Below are positions 45,146 to 56,898 of a stretch of 64,000 bases of DNA, piece by piece. How positions within the stretch are numbered: the first letter of the stretch is position 1; each line of letters starts with the position of its first letter. This DNA comes from Vogesella alkaliphila. Lineage in GTDB: Bacteria; Pseudomonadota; Gammaproteobacteria; Burkholderiales; Chromobacteriaceae. The stretch covers positions 1 to 64,000 of the forward strand of contig NZ_BMYW01000011.1 in the NCBI RefSeq assembly GCF_014652475.1, read 5' to 3'. The notes under the pieces are model-generated. The model saw nothing but the letters and a program-made list of their open reading frames with translations, did no database searches and had not been told where the DNA came from. Made by a program: the position numbers and the translations under genes.

Positions 45146-45287
45146 GAACCTGTTCAAAGTCTCGCGAACTAGAGCGAGACAAGGCAAAAACGGCTGAGGA
45201 AGCGGCGTTTATCCAGATTTAAACAAGCATTCCGAAGTCGTTCTTAACGCCGTACGCCTGCGCGCGGCAGACATTGAGCAGGTTTTC
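45146..45287. repeat. Candidate MITE-like intergenic element with inverted ends
   Basis: A unit of about 142 bp with inverted ends GAACCTGTTCA (45146-45156) and TGAGCAGGTTTTC (45275-45287). It contains inner complementary parts such as GTTTA...TAAAC around 45208-45225. It encodes no plausible protein. Its right end runs into the stop codon (45286-45288) of the HD-domain gene. A genome search would show whether it is repeated. Confidence 0.55.
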
Positions 45288-45867
45288 AGTCCGCGCCGAA
45301 CCAGCCCTGTCGCTGCGCGTGCGCCAGTTGCTCGACCAGATAGTCCCACAGCGCCGGGCACCCGCTCTGGATCGGCGGGCCGATGCGCTGCACCACGCGT
45401 GCGTGGCTGATGCCGTTCTCGCGCCAGCTCTGGCCGTTGTTGGCCAGGTTCAGCAGTACCGGCATCGTGCGGTCGGCGGCGTGGGCAAAGCGCGCCTCGG
45501 CAGTCTCGCCGTCCTCGAATTCCTGCCACAGCGCCATGAAACGCTGTGCCTGCGCCGCCGGCAGCAGGCCGAAAATCCGCGTCACCGCCGCCAGCTCCGC
45601 CGCCTTGCGCTCTTCCCAGCCGTCCTCGGCGTAGACGATGGTGTCGCCGGTGTCGATCTCGCCGATGTCGTGCACCAGCAGCATCGCCACCACGTGGCTG
45701 ATGTCGACCGCCTCCGCCGCGTACGGCGCCAGCGACGCCGCCAGCATCGCGATCTGCCAGCTGTGCTCGGCGGAGTTTTCCTGCCGCTCAAGCCCCAGCG
45801 GCCGCGTCTTGCGGGTGACGCCCTTCAGTTTGTCCAGTTCCAGAATGAAATCGATGATCTGCTGCAT
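45286..45867 (-). CDS. HD-domain hydrolase (HDDC2/YfbR-like)
   Basis: A 193-residue protein of the small HD phosphohydrolase family. Metal-binding residues are seen in NSAEHSWQIAML (His) and LLVHDIGEIDTGDTI (the HD pair), with a later Asp in HAADRTMPVLL. Related proteins such as YfbR and HDDC2 dephosphorylate nucleoside 5'-monophosphates. The start MQQIIDFILELDKLKG at 45867 follows GAGGAAAG. The last codons and stop abut the inverted-repeat element at 45146-45287. Confidence 0.85.
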   Translation of the reverse strand: MQQIIDFILELDKLKGVTRKTRPLGLERQENSAEHSWQIAMLAASLAPYAAEAVDISHVVAMLLVHDIGEIDTGDTIVYAEDGWEERKAAELAAVTRIFGLLPAAQAQRFMALWQEFEDGETAEARFAHAADRTMPVLLNLANNGQSWRENGISHARVVQRIGPPIQSGCPALWDYLVEQLAHAQRQGWFGAD

Positions 45868-45956
45868 GGTGCTTTCCTCGTGAACAGCCAGCGATTCTAG
45901 CGCCACGCGTCGCTGCGGTCGAACCCCGGGGCGTGCGTCGACGGCAAGGCGGTCTG

Positions 45957-47144
45957 TTACAGGATGTCGCCGGGCACGCGTACCCAGCCTTCCATCAGGA
46001 TGCGCGCGCTGCGGCTCATGATCGCCTTGGTGACCTTCCACTGACCGTTTTCCTGCACCGCCTCGGCGCCCACGCGCAGGGTGCCGGACGGGTGGCCGAA
46101 GCGCACGGCGCAGCGCTCACCGCCACCGGCTGCCAGGTTCACCAGCGTGCCGGGGATGGCGGCGGCGGTGCCGATGGCCACCGCGCAGGTGCCCATCATC
46201 GCGTGATGCAGCTTGCCCATCGACAGCGCGCGTACCAAGAGGTCGATGTCGGTCGCCTTGATTTGCTTGCTGCTGGACGCGGTGTAGTCGGCCGGTGGCG
46301 CCACGAAGGCGATCTTGGGTGTGTGCTGACGGGTGGCGGCTTCTTCTGCGCTCTTGATCAGGCCCATCTTCAGCGCGCCGGCGACGCGGATGGCCTCGAA
46401 GCGGGCCAGCGCGGCCGGGTCGCTGTTGATGGCCTCGCGCAGCTCGGTGCCGGTGTAGCCGATGTCGGCCGCGTTGACGAACACGGTGGGGATGCCGGCG
46501 CTGATCATGGTGGCTTTGAAGGTGCCGATGCCGGGAACGTCCAGCTCGTCCACCAGATTGCCGGTGGGGAACATGCTGCCGCCTTCATCGCCATCGTCGG
46601 ACGGATCCATGAATTCCAGCACGATCTCGGCCGCCGGGAAGGTCACGCCATCCAGCTCGAAATCCCCGGTTTCCTGCACCTGGCCGTTTGTCACCGGCAC
46701 GTGGGCGATGATGGTTTTCTGGATGTTGGCCTGCCAGATGCGGACCACGCACACGCCGTTGTCCGGAATGCGCGCCGGGTCCACCAGGCCGGCGTGGAGG
46801 GCGAAGGCGCCGGCGGCGGTGGACAGGTTGCCGCAGTTGCCGCTCCAGTCGACGAAGGCCTTGTCGATGGCGACCTGGCCGTACAGGTAGTCCACGTCGT
46901 GACCGGGTTGCGTGCTCTTGGACAGGATCACGCACTTGCTGGTGCTGGAGGTGGCGCCGCCCATGCCGTCGATGTGGGCGGAGTAGGGGTCCGGGCTGCC
47001 GATCACGCGCATGAACAGCGCATCGCGCGCCGCGCCGGGCTGCTGGCAGCTGGCGGGCAGATCCTGCAGGCGGAAGAACACGCCCTTGCTGGTGCCGCCG
47101 CGGATGTAGGTGGCCGGAATGCGGATTTGGGGAAGGTGGGCCAT
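45957..47144 (-). CDS. prpF: 2-methylaconitate cis-trans isomerase
   Basis: A 395-residue PrpF-family isomerase of the methylcitrate cycle that works with AcnD. The start MAHLPQIRIPATYIRGGTSK at 47144 is typical. Further landmarks are DGMGGATSSTSKC (active-site region), SGNCGNLSTAAGAFA and GKLHHAMMGTCA. It is the last gene of prpB-cupin-prpC-acnD-prpF. A motif hairpin separates it from acnD. Confidence 0.95.
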   Translation of the reverse strand: MAHLPQIRIPATYIRGGTSKGVFFRLQDLPASCQQPGAARDALFMRVIGSPDPYSAHIDGMGGATSSTSKCVILSKSTQPGHDVDYLYGQVAIDKAFVDWSGNCGNLSTAAGAFALHAGLVDPARIPDNGVCVVRIWQANIQKTIIAHVPVTNGQVQETGDFELDGVTFPAAEIVLEFMDPSDDGDEGGSMFPTGNLVDELDVPGIGTFKATMISAGIPTVFVNAADIGYTGTELREAINSDPAALARFEAIRVAGALKMGLIKSAEEAATRQHTPKIAFVAPPADYTASSSKQIKATDIDLLVRALSMGKLHHAMMGTCAVAIGTAAAIPGTLVNLAAGGGERCAVRFGHPSGTLRVGAEAVQENGQWKVTKAIMSRSARILMEGWVRVPGDIL

Positions 47145-47212
47145 AAACTTGTCCTGATCAAGGCTTGCAGCGGATGGGCGCCGGGTAACGCCGCCCATCG
47201 CTTGAAGAAGAG

Positions 47213-47244
47213 TTGCGGCCAACCTTGGGACAAGGTTGGCCGCA
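47213..47244. repeat. Inverted pair of the GTTGGCCGCA motif (14-bp stem)
   Basis: TGCGGCCAACCTTG (47214-47227) pairs with CAAGGTTGGCCGCA (47231-47244) around GGA, in the gap between acnD and prpF inside the operon. Confidence 0.9.
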
Positions 47245-47248
47245 GGGC

Positions 47249-49849
<2,601 letters not shown>

Positions 49850-49881
49850 GGCGTGGGCACGAGGGTGAGGTTGGAGATCAT

Positions 49882-49905
49882 CCTGCGGCCAACGTTGGCC
49901 GCAGG
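49882..49905. repeat. Inverted pair of the GTTGGCCGCA motif (24-bp perfect palindrome)
   Basis: TGCGGCCAAC (49884-49893) and GTTGGCCGCA (49894-49903) abut with CC/GG extending the stem, between prpC and acnD. Confidence 0.9.
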
Positions 49906-49960
49906 GCGCCGTTCCTGTTTTATTGTGACCCTGCCGGCGTGGCCGGCAGGGCGTGACGCA

Positions 49961-51112
49961 TCAGCGCTGTGCCAGTGGCACGAAGGGCTGGTCTTCCGGG
50001 CCGATGTAGTTGGCGCTCGGGCGGATGATCTTGCCGTCGATGCGCTGCTCGATCACGTGCGCGCTCCAGCCGCTGGTACGGGCGATCACGAACAGCGGGG
50101 TGAACATCGCGGTCGGCACGCCCATCATGTGATAACTCACCGCGCTGAACCAGTCCAGGTTGGGGAACATCTTCTTGATGTCCCACATCACGCTTTCCAG
50201 ACGCTCGGCGATATCGAACATCTTGGTGTCGCCGGCGGTCTGCGACAGCTCGCGCGCCACTTCCTTGATCACCTTGTTGCGCGGGTCGCTGATGGTGTAC
50301 ACCGGGTGGCCGAAGCCGATTACCACTTCCTTGCGCTCGACGCGGGCCTTGATGTCGGCTTCTGCCTCGTCCGGGGTCTCGTAGCGCTTCTGCACCTCGA
50401 AGGCCACCTCGTTGGCGCCACCGTGTTTCGGGCCGCGCAGCGCGCCGATGGCGCCGGTGATGGCGCTGTACATGTCGGAGCCGGTGCCGGCGATGACGCG
50501 GGCGGTGAAGGTGGAGGCGTTGAACTCGTGTTCGGCGTACAGGTTCAGCGAGGTGTGCATCGCACGGACCCACTGTTCGGACGGCTTCTGGCCGTGCAGC
50601 AGGTGCAGGAAGTGGCCGCCGATGGAGTCGTCGTCGGTTTCCACGTCGATGCGCTTGCCGTTGTGGCTGAAGTGGTACCAGTACAGCAGCATGGAGCCCA
50701 GCGATGCCATCAGGCGGTCGGCGATGTCGCGGGCGCCCGGGGTGTTATGGTCGTCCTTTTCCGGCAGCGCGCAGCCCAGCGCGGACACGCCGCTGCGCAT
50801 CACGTCCATCGGGTGCGAGGCGGCCGGCAGCGCTTCCAGCACCGCTTTCACCGACGCCGGCAGGCCGCGCAGCGATTTCAGCTTCTTCTTGTAGCCGGTC
50901 AGCTCGGCCTGGTTCGGCAGCTTGCCGTGCACCAGCAGGTAGGCCACTTCCTCGAATTCGGTCTCGGCGGCCAGGTCCAGGATGTCGTAGCCGCGGTAGT
51001 GCAGGTCGTTGCCGCTGCGGCCAACGGTGCACAGCTCGGTATTGCCGGCGGCGACGCCGGACAGGGCTACGGATTTCTTGGCTTTGGGAAGCACTTGGAG
51101 TGATTCGGTCAT
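49961..51112 (-). CDS. prpC: 2-methylcitrate synthase
   Basis: A 383-residue citrate-synthase-family enzyme that joins propionyl-CoA and oxaloacetate. Active-site histidines lie in [16 protein letters not shown] and [16 protein letters not shown], and the catalytic Asp lies in the C-terminal region following [14 protein letters not shown]. Neighbouring prpB, acnD and prpF confirm the methylcitrate rather than the citrate role. One motif copy (51016-51025) encodes TVGRSG. Confidence 0.97.
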   Translation of the reverse strand: MTESLQVLPKAKKSVALSGVAAGNTELCTVGRSGNDLHYRGYDILDLAAETEFEEVAYLLVHGKLPNQAELTGYKKKLKSLRGLPASVKAVLEALPAASHPMDVMRSGVSALGCALPEKDDHNTPGARDIADRLMASLGSMLLYWYHFSHNGKRIDVETDDDSIGGHFLHLLHGQKPSEQWVRAMHTSLNLYAEHEFNASTFTARVIAGTGSDMYSAITGAIGALRGPKHGGANEVAFEVQKRYETPDEAEADIKARVERKEVVIGFGHPVYTISDPRNKVIKEVARELSQTAGDTKMFDIAERLESVMWDIKKMFPNLDWFSAVSYHMMGVPTAMFTPLFVIARTSGWSAHVIEQRIDGKIIRPSANYIGPEDQPFVPLAQR

Positions 51113-51160
51113 TTCTTCCTTCTCCTGCTGCTGGTATGGACTGGGTTGTGCGTTATCGGA

Positions 51161-51487
51161 TCATTCTTCGCTGAAAAAGACGGCGAGCCAGACGCTATCC
51201 TGTGCCGGCGTGGTCCAGGCCACGCGGTGCCGGCAATGGGCCGGAATCATCACCGTATCGCCGGGCGCCAGCCGCTGGCGGCGGGGCGGGTCGGCGTACG
51301 CCAGTTCTGCGGCGCCGCTCAGTAGCAGTACCCACTCGTGTTCGTCCTGGTCGTACCAGAAGTCCTCGGGTGAGGCGTGCCCGCGCGACACGATGCGCTC
51401 CACGCGAAAACCGGCGCTACCGGAAAACAGCGTCTGGAACAGCTCTTGCGGCAGGTCGGCCGGGATGTCCGCGAACAGATTGGGCAT
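51161..51487 (-). CDS. Small cupin-domain protein in the prp operon
   Basis: A 108-residue single cupin. Typical residues are WYDQDEHEWVLLLSGAAEL (metal His and Glu) and GDTVMIPAHCRHRV. The ATG at 51487 is chosen over an upstream GTG because MPNLFADIPADLPQELFQ is the typical family start. It lies between prpB and prpC, so it may modulate or protect the pathway. Its function is unknown. Confidence 0.82.
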   Translation of the reverse strand: MPNLFADIPADLPQELFQTLFSGSAGFRVERIVSRGHASPEDFWYDQDEHEWVLLLSGAAELAYADPPRRQRLAPGDTVMIPAHCRHRVAWTTPAQDSVWLAVFFSEE

Positions 51488-51519
51488 GGTGTACACCGTC
51501 GCGCCGCTTGCTTGGCCGC

Positions 51520-52392
51520 TTACTTGCCTTGGCTGAACAGCGCGTCCAGCTTCTGCTCGTAGGCGTGGTAATCGAGGTGTTCGTACAGTTCCATGCGCGT
51601 CTGCATGGTGTCGACCACGTTCTGCTGCGTGCCGTCGCGGCGGATGGCGCCGTAGACGTTGAGCGCCGCCTGGCTCATGGCGCGGAACGCCGACAGCGGA
51701 TAAAGCACCAGGCCGACTCCGTTGGCGCCCAGCTGTTCGGTGGTGTACAGCGGGGTGGCACCGAACTCGGTGATGTTGGCCAGCACCGGCACCTTCACCG
51801 CCTCGGCGAACTGCTTGTACATCGCCAGATCGGTGATCGCTTCCGGGAAGATCATGTCGGCGCCGGCTTCGACGCAGGCCACCGCGCGCTCGATCGCCGC
51901 TTCCAGGCCCTCGACCGCCAGCGCGTCGGTGCGCGCCATGATCACCATGCCGTGCTTGCGGGCGTCTACCGCCGCCTTCACCCGATCGACCATTTCTTCC
52001 TGGCTGACGATGGCCTTGTTCGGACGGTGGCCGCAGCGCTTCTGCTGCACCTGGTCTTCGATGTGTACCGCGGCGGCGCCGGCCTTTTCCAGGCTGCGCA
52101 CGGCGCGGGCGATGTTGAAGGCACCACCCCAGCCGGTGTCGATGTCCACCAGCAGCGGCAGCTCGGTGACGTCGGTGATGCGGCGCACGTCGATCAGCAC
52201 GTCTTCCAGCGTGGTGATGCCGAGGTCGGGAATGCCGCAGGAGCAGGCGGCGACACCGCCACCGGACAGGTATAGCGCCTTGAAGCCGCTATGCTCGGCC
52301 AGGCGGGCAGCGTAGGCATTGACCGCGCCGACGACCTGCAAGGGTTTTTCTTGGGCAACTGCATCGCGGAAACGTTGGCCGGGTGTCGTCAT
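51520..52392 (-). CDS. prpB: 2-methylisocitrate lyase
   Basis: A 290-residue enzyme of the isocitrate-lyase/PEP-mutase family that splits methylisocitrate to pyruvate and succinate. Motifs are [24 protein letters not shown], the active-site loop [10 protein letters not shown] and [10 protein letters not shown]. It is the first gene of the operon. No PrpR-type regulator is encoded next to it. Confidence 0.96.
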   Translation of the reverse strand: MTTPGQRFRDAVAQEKPLQVVGAVNAYAARLAEHSGFKALYLSGGGVAACSCGIPDLGITTLEDVLIDVRRITDVTELPLLVDIDTGWGGAFNIARAVRSLEKAGAAAVHIEDQVQQKRCGHRPNKAIVSQEEMVDRVKAAVDARKHGMVIMARTDALAVEGLEAAIERAVACVEAGADMIFPEAITDLAMYKQFAEAVKVPVLANITEFGATPLYTTEQLGANGVGLVLYPLSAFRAMSQAALNVYGAIRRDGTQQNVVDTMQTRMELYEHLDYHAYEQKLDALFSQGK

Positions 52393-52474
52393 CGGGTTTC
52401 TCCTGTTTTCGGATTCGGGTGTTGGGTTCTGGTGTTTTGTGTTCTGGAGTGGTTATCCATATTCTAGCAAGTGC

Positions 52475-52490
52475 TTGGTAAATTGGTAAA
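52475..52490. promoter_or_regulatory. Tandem repeat upstream of prpB
   Basis: TTGGTAAA occurs twice head to tail (52475-52482 and 52483-52490) in the AT-rich upstream region of the prp operon, 83 bases before prpB and also upstream of rpoE. It is a candidate regulator site; the regulator is unknown. Confidence 0.4.
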
Positions 52491-52557
52491 CGAATTTCTG
52501 CGCGCTTTCTTTGCCGGATGCGGACGGCTTTGTTATAAGTGCAACGGCTTGTGCGGT

Positions 52558-52585
52558 GAACTTATCCAGAGCAAGGCAGGTCACA
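52558..52585 (+). promoter_or_regulatory. Possible sigma-E promoter upstream of rpoE
   Basis: GAACTT (52558-52563) matches the -35 of sigma-E promoters. TCACA (52581-52585), 17 bases later, is a poor match to the TCTGA-type -10. Autoregulation by sigma-E is usual for this operon, so the site is plausible but weak. Confidence 0.35.
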
Positions 52586-52659
52586 GTTTTTGTCCTGTGT
52601 TGGCCCAGCGTTGGCCACAACAAAAACAAGCAGGACGAATCAGGGAGATAACGGTAACG

Positions 52660-53259
52660 ATGAGTGATCGTGATATCGATCAGCAATTGGTCGAGCGCGC
52701 GCAGCGTGGTGAAAAACGCGCGTTCGATCTGTTGGTGGCAAAGTACCAGCGACGGCTTTCCCGCCTGTTGTCACGCTTTATCCGCGATTCGGCGGATATC
52801 GAGGACGTGACGCAAGAAGCGTTTGTAAAGGCCTATCGTGCACTGCCTTCGTTTCGCGGTGAAAGTGCGTTTTATACCTGGCTATATCGTATTGGCATCA
52901 ATACGGCCAAGAATTTTTTGACTTCCGCCGGCCGCCGGCCGGTAATCAGCGCCGAGTTCGAGGACGAGGACGGCGAGAGCCTGGACATGGCCTCGCAGGT
53001 GCCGGATTACCACACGCCGGAAGCCGAGATGATGAACCAGCAGATCCTCGCCGCGGTCAATGCCGCGGTGGAGCGGCTGCCGGAAGAATTGCGCACAGCC
53101 ATTTCGTTGCGTGAGATGGAAGGTCTCAGCTACGACGAAATTGCCAGTGCCATGAACTGTCCAATCGGTACCGTGCGGTCGCGGATCTTCCGCGCCCGCG
53201 AAGCGATCGCGGCAGAGTTGCGTCCCTTGCTGGATACGGCAAAAAACAAAAGATGGTGA
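52660..53259 (+). CDS. rpoE: RNA polymerase sigma factor, sigma-E type
   Basis: A 199-residue ECF sigma factor of the RpoE/AlgU group. Region 2 carries FDLLVAKYQRRLSRLLSRF and DIEDVTQEAFVKAYRAL. Region 4 carries the helix-turn-helix GLSYDEIASAMNCPIGTVRSRI. It directs the envelope-stress response and is followed by its anti-sigma gene. The ATG at 52660 follows CAGGGAGAT; a longer frame extends upstream but lacks family similarity. Confidence 0.97.
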   Translation: MSDRDIDQQLVERAQRGEKRAFDLLVAKYQRRLSRLLSRFIRDSADIEDVTQEAFVKAYRALPSFRGESAFYTWLYRIGINTAKNFLTSAGRRPVISAEFEDEDGESLDMASQVPDYHTPEAEMMNQQILAAVNAAVERLPEELRTAISLREMEGLSYDEIASAMNCPIGTVRSRIFRAREAIAAELRPLLDTAKNKRW

Positions 53260-53266
53260 ACCGATT

Positions 53267-53764
53267 ATGAAACAAAACCTTTCTTCCTTGATGGATGGGG
53301 AGCTGGACGATGCGGCTTCCACTCAGTGTATTCGTGCGCTGGATGCTGATCCGGAGTTGAAAGCGGCATGGAATGAATACCATCTGATTGGTGATGCAAT
53401 TCGCGGCTCTGCGTTGTTGACGGTCGATGTGCGCGCCGAGGTCGGGCAGGCGCTGCAGCAGGAGCCGACGGTGCTGGCCCCCAAGCCCAAGCGCGGCTCG
53501 GCATCGGGACTGATGCGTTACGCGATGGCGGCGTCCTTCGCGCTGGCAGGGGTGGTCGGCTGGGCGGTGTGGCAGAGCCAGCCGGAACCGGTGCCGGGCC
53601 TGATGGCGCAGGCGGTGTCGACGCCGCAGGGCGGCGCGGTGCAGGTGTCGGCCGAGCAGAACTCCTCGCGCAATTCCTATTTGCAGGCCCATCGCGACAT
53701 GATGGCCGCCGAAGGGCTGGAACGTGTCAATCTGGCGGAACCGGTGTCGGGGGTGGCGCGCTGA
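53267..53764 (+). CDS. rseA: Anti-sigma-E factor RseA (MucA-like)
   Basis: A 165-residue inner-membrane anti-sigma factor. The N-terminal cytoplasmic domain (LSSLMDGELDDAASTQCIRAL, residues 4-70) binds sigma-E. A single span follows (about residues 83-103), then a short periplasmic region that regulated proteolysis would attack. It is seven bases downstream of rpoE and overlaps rseB by one base. Confidence 0.94.
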   Translation: MKQNLSSLMDGELDDAASTQCIRALDADPELKAAWNEYHLIGDAIRGSALLTVDVRAEVGQALQQEPTVLAPKPKRGSASGLMRYAMAASFALAGVVGWAVWQSQPEPVPGLMAQAVSTPQGGAVQVSAEQNSSRNSYLQAHRDMMAAEGLERVNLAEPVSGVAR

Positions 53765-54711
53765 TGGTCAAGTTTGCCGGTTATCTGTTGCTGGGCATTC
53801 CATTATTGGCGGCCGCGGAGTCGGATTGGGATCTGTTGCAAAAAGCCGCGCAGGCGGGCCGTCACCAGGCGCTGAGCGGCAGCTATACCCATCACGTCGA
53901 TGACGAGCTGGAAACCTTCCGCCTGTATCGCGCGCAGGAAGGCGGCGTGGTGCGCGAGCGGCGCGAGTCGATGGACGGCATGCCGCGCGAACTGGTGCGC
54001 GACGACAACGAGCTGACCTGCTACGCGCCGGACACCAAGGCGCTGAGTGCGGCCAAGATCAATGCCATCAAGCTGTTTCCGGCGATCCTGCCGGAGCGTT
54101 CGCAAGACCTGAAATCGGCCTACGTGCTGAGCCGCGGCAAGCTGGACCGTGTCGCGCGCCGCGACTGCCAGTGGCTGTTGCTGACGCCGAAGGAAGCCAA
54201 CCTGCGCTACGGGCTGAAGGTGTGCGTGGACCCGGCCAGCGCCTTGCCGCTGAAGACGGTGACCCACGACGCCAAGGGCGCAGTGATCGAGCAGTTTGCC
54301 TTCAGCGACCTGACGCTGGGCAATCCGAAAGAGCGCGCCCTGTTGCGGCCGCGCTTCAAGTACAGCCTGGCGCTGGGCGCTGCGGTCAGCGCGCCGCAGG
54401 AAGTGGTGCCGGCCGAGTTCGAGATCCGCGGCATGCCGGCCGGCTTCCGCCTGTTGCGCTACGCGACCCGCCAGTTGCCGGGGCATGACTCCCCGGTGTC
54501 GCACTTCGTCTATACCGATGGCCTGGCCAAGCTGTCGCTGTTTGTCGAGGCCGGCAAGGGCGAGGTGGATTCGCACCCGGCGGTGATCGGTCCCGGCGGG
54601 TTGGGGCTGGCGTCGCGTCGGCTCGGCAACCAGGTGCTGACCGTGGTCGGTGACCTGCCGGAGCAGGGGCTGGAAAACGTGATCAACACCGTGCGCGTGA
54701 TCAAGAAATAA
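53764..54711 (+). CDS. rseB: Sigma-E regulatory protein RseB (MucB-like)
   Basis: A 315-residue periplasmic protein with a signal peptide (MVKFAGYLLLGIPLLAAA). The first lipoprotein-like domain has SGSYTHHVDDELETFRLY and a C-terminal MucB/RseB domain follows (PAGFRLLRYATRQ). RseB binds RseA and shields it from DegS-type proteolysis until lipoprotein or LPS signals accumulate. Its start overlaps the rseA stop. Confidence 0.94.
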   Translation: MVKFAGYLLLGIPLLAAAESDWDLLQKAAQAGRHQALSGSYTHHVDDELETFRLYRAQEGGVVRERRESMDGMPRELVRDDNELTCYAPDTKALSAAKINAIKLFPAILPERSQDLKSAYVLSRGKLDRVARRDCQWLLLTPKEANLRYGLKVCVDPASALPLKTVTHDAKGAVIEQFAFSDLTLGNPKERALLRPRFKYSLALGAAVSAPQEVVPAEFEIRGMPAGFRLLRYATRQLPGHDSPVSHFVYTDGLAKLSLFVEAGKGEVDSHPAVIGPGGLGLASRRLGNQVLTVVGDLPEQGLENVINTVRVIKK

Positions 54712-54713
54712 GC

Positions 54714-55187
54714 ATGCTGGAAACCGAAGCCCAGGTGGTCTCCCTCCATGGCGGCGAAGCCATGGTGCGGCCAACGCCGCACTCGCCGTGCGGGCAGTGC
54801 GATCCGCAGCACGGCTGCCGTTCGCTGTCGCTGGCGCGGATGTTCGTGCTGCGCGAGCCGCTGTTCCGAGTACGCAATCCGGCCGCAGCCGGCATCGGCG
54901 ACAAGGTGATCGTCGCCGTGCACGAGCGCGCGCTGCTGGTGTCGACCGGCCTGCTGTACGGCCTGCCCCTGCTGGGGCTGCTGGCGGGGGCGGTGCTGGG
55001 GCGGGCGCTGGGCGAGTTGCAGTCGGTGCTCTTGGCTTTTTCCCTGTTTGCCCTGACCTTGTGGTGGGTCAAACGTTATGCCGCAGTCGTGGCCTCCCGG
55101 CACTTGTTCATGCCCAGCATCGTGCGCCGGGTCGATCCGTCTCTGATCATCCAGGAGAAAAGAGAAACATGCCGTTCAAGAAACTGA
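54714..55187 (+). CDS. rseC: SoxR-reducing/sigma-E modulator RseC
   Basis: A 157-residue inner-membrane protein of the RseC/MucC family. The N-terminal cysteine-rich part (SPCGQCDPQHGC, residues 24-35) is typical. Two membrane spans follow near residues 75-115. RseC is a modest positive modulator of sigma-E and is related to RsxC-system reducers. It starts three bases after rseB and overlaps the protease gene by 19 bases. Confidence 0.92.
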   Translation: MLETEAQVVSLHGGEAMVRPTPHSPCGQCDPQHGCRSLSLARMFVLREPLFRVRNPAAAGIGDKVIVAVHERALLVSTGLLYGLPLLGLLAGAVLGRALGELQSVLLAFSLFALTLWWVKRYAAVVASRHLFMPSIVRRVDPSLIIQEKRETCRSRN

Positions 55188-56584
55188 TCCTGTGTTCTGC
55201 CATGTTGGCCGCACTGGGCGCCTCGGTGCCCGCACTGGCGGCGCCGCAGGTATTGCCCGACTTCACCCAGCTGGTCGAGCAGCACGGCCGCGCGGTGGTG
55301 AACATCCGTACCGTGCAGACGGTGCGCGAAATGGTGCGCCAGATTCCGGAAGGAATGCAGAACGACCCGTTTGCCGAGTTCTTCCGCCGTTTTGCCCCGC
55401 CGCAGCTGCGTGAGTACCGCACCGGCGGCCTCGGCTCCGGTTTCATCCTGTCGGCCGACGGCTACATCCTGACCAATGCCCACGTAGTGGCCGAGGCGGA
55501 CGAGATGATCGTCACTCTCAGTGACAAGCGCGAGCTGAAGGCGCGCCTGATCGGCTCCGACGCGCGTACCGATGTCGCGCTGCTGAAGGTCGATGCGGCC
55601 AACCTGCCGACGGTTAAACTCGGCAAGTCGGACAGGCTGAAGGTCGGCGAGTGGGTGCTGGCGATCGGCTCGCCATTCGGCTTCGAGAGCACGGTGACCT
55701 CCGGCATCGTCTCGGCCAAGGGGCGCCAGCTGCCGGACGAGAGCTATGTGCCCTTCATCCAGACCGACGCCGCGATCAATCCGGGCAACTCCGGCGGCCC
55801 GCTGTTCAATCTGGACGGCGAGGTGGTCGGCATCAATTCGCAGATCTACAGCCGCTCCGGCGGTTTCATGGGGATTTCCTTCGCCATCCCGATCGATGTC
55901 GCGCTGAATATCGCCGAGCAGCTGAAAAAGGACGGCAAGGTCAACCGCAGCCGCCTTGGGGTTAGCATCCAGGAGCTGACGCGCGAACTGGCCGCGTCGT
56001 TCGGCCTGAAAGAGCCACAGGGCGCGCTGATCAACTCGGTGGAGAAGGGCGGCCCGGCGGAACTGGCCGGCCTGCGTGCCGGTGACGTGGTGCTGAGCGT
56101 CAACCGCGAGAATGTGCAGGCCTCGGCCGACCTGCCACGCTTGCTTGGCGCGATCAAGCCGGGCTCGCGCGTGGAGCTGGGCGTGTGGCGCAACCGTGCG
56201 TTGTCGCGGGTGACGGTGTTGACCGTTGCGCTGCAGGAAGAGGACCCGCGCACCGCCGAGCGTGCCTATCACGGTCACCAGCAGCAGGACGGTGACGCGA
56301 TGAACCGCACCGGTCTGTCGGTGCAGTTGCTGGCGCCGCAGCTGGCGCAGCAGCTGGGCGTCAGGTTCGGCCTGCAGGTGCGCAAGGTCGAGGGGCCGGC
56401 ACAGCGGGCCGGCATCGTGGTCGGCGACGTGATCATCGGCGTCGCCGGTGCCGAGCTGGGCAGTGTCAAGCAGCTGCAGGACGCCATCGCGGCGACGCCG
56501 GCGGGACAGGCGCTGCCGATGCGGCTGTTGCGGCAGGGCAATCCGCTGTTCGTGGCGCTGGTGCCGGAGAGCAAGGCGAAATGA
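55169..56584 (+). CDS. mucD: DegP/MucD-type periplasmic serine protease
   Basis: A 471-residue HtrA-family protease with a signal peptide (MPFKKLILCSAMLAALGASV). The catalytic triad is His105 (LTNAHVV), Asp135 (RTDVALLK) and Ser208 (GNSGGPL). Two PDZ domains follow at about 265-355 and 375-465. It degrades misfolded envelope proteins and, as MucD, restrains the sigma-E pathway. The start at 55169 follows CCAGGAGAAAAG. One motif copy (55594-55603) encodes DAANLP. Confidence 0.95.
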   Translation: MPFKKLILCSAMLAALGASVPALAAPQVLPDFTQLVEQHGRAVVNIRTVQTVREMVRQIPEGMQNDPFAEFFRRFAPPQLREYRTGGLGSGFILSADGYILTNAHVVAEADEMIVTLSDKRELKARLIGSDARTDVALLKVDAANLPTVKLGKSDRLKVGEWVLAIGSPFGFESTVTSGIVSAKGRQLPDESYVPFIQTDAAINPGNSGGPLFNLDGEVVGINSQIYSRSGGFMGISFAIPIDVALNIAEQLKKDGKVNRSRLGVSIQELTRELAASFGLKEPQGALINSVEKGGPAELAGLRAGDVVLSVNRENVQASADLPRLLGAIKPGSRVELGVWRNRALSRVTVLTVALQEEDPRTAERAYHGHQQQDGDAMNRTGLSVQLLAPQLAQQLGVRFGLQVRKVEGPAQRAGIVVGDVIIGVAGAELGSVKQLQDAIAATPAGQALPMRLLRQGNPLFVALVPESKAK

Positions 56585-56835
56585 GGCAGCTGACACTCTA
56601 TTTCCGCGAATACTGCAGCCTGTGCCACGACATGCTGGCGCAGCTGCAGCCGCTGCAGCAGCAATACGGCTTTGCGCTGGACGTCGTCGACGTCGACGCG
56701 GATCCGTTGCTGGAAGAAAAATACAACGAGCTGGTGCCGGTATTGATGGAAGGGGCGACCGAAATCTGCCACTGGCATCTCGACCTGCCACGGCTGCTTG
56801 CACGATTGGCTGCACAGCCAGGCGAAATCGGCTAA
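56581..56835 (+). CDS. Glutaredoxin-like (DUF836) thioredoxin-fold protein
   Basis: An 84-residue small redox protein with the CSLC motif at residues 12-15 (FREYCSLCHDM), and VPVLMEG containing the cis-proline. It overlaps the mucD stop by four bases. This gene is conserved between mucD and lepA in betaproteobacteria. It is probably a cytoplasmic thiol-disulfide carrier. Confidence 0.87.
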   Translation: MRQLTLYFREYCSLCHDMLAQLQPLQQQYGFALDVVDVDADPLLEEKYNELVPVLMEGATEICHWHLDLPRLLARLAAQPGEIG

Positions 56836-56858
56836 AATCCGCGCCAGTGTGAGTTATC

Positions 56859-56887
56859 AAGGGCACAAACCAGTGCCCTTAATTTTT
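56859..56887 (+). terminator. Terminator-like hairpin just upstream of lepA
   Basis: AAGGGCAC (56859-56866) pairs with GTGCCCTT (56873-56880) and is followed by AATTTTT. It ends the rpoE operon, 24 bases after the glutaredoxin stop, but also lies only 12 bases before lepA. A -10-like TAAAAT (56833-56838) precedes it, so lepA could be attenuated. Confidence 0.7.
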
Positions 56888-56898
56888 GCTGGATTCTG

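Noticed and set aside
49928-49951. Hairpin CCCTGCCGGC/GCCGGCAGGG after prpC as a terminator
   Set aside because: On the minus strand no T-run follows, and the operon clearly continues into acnD.
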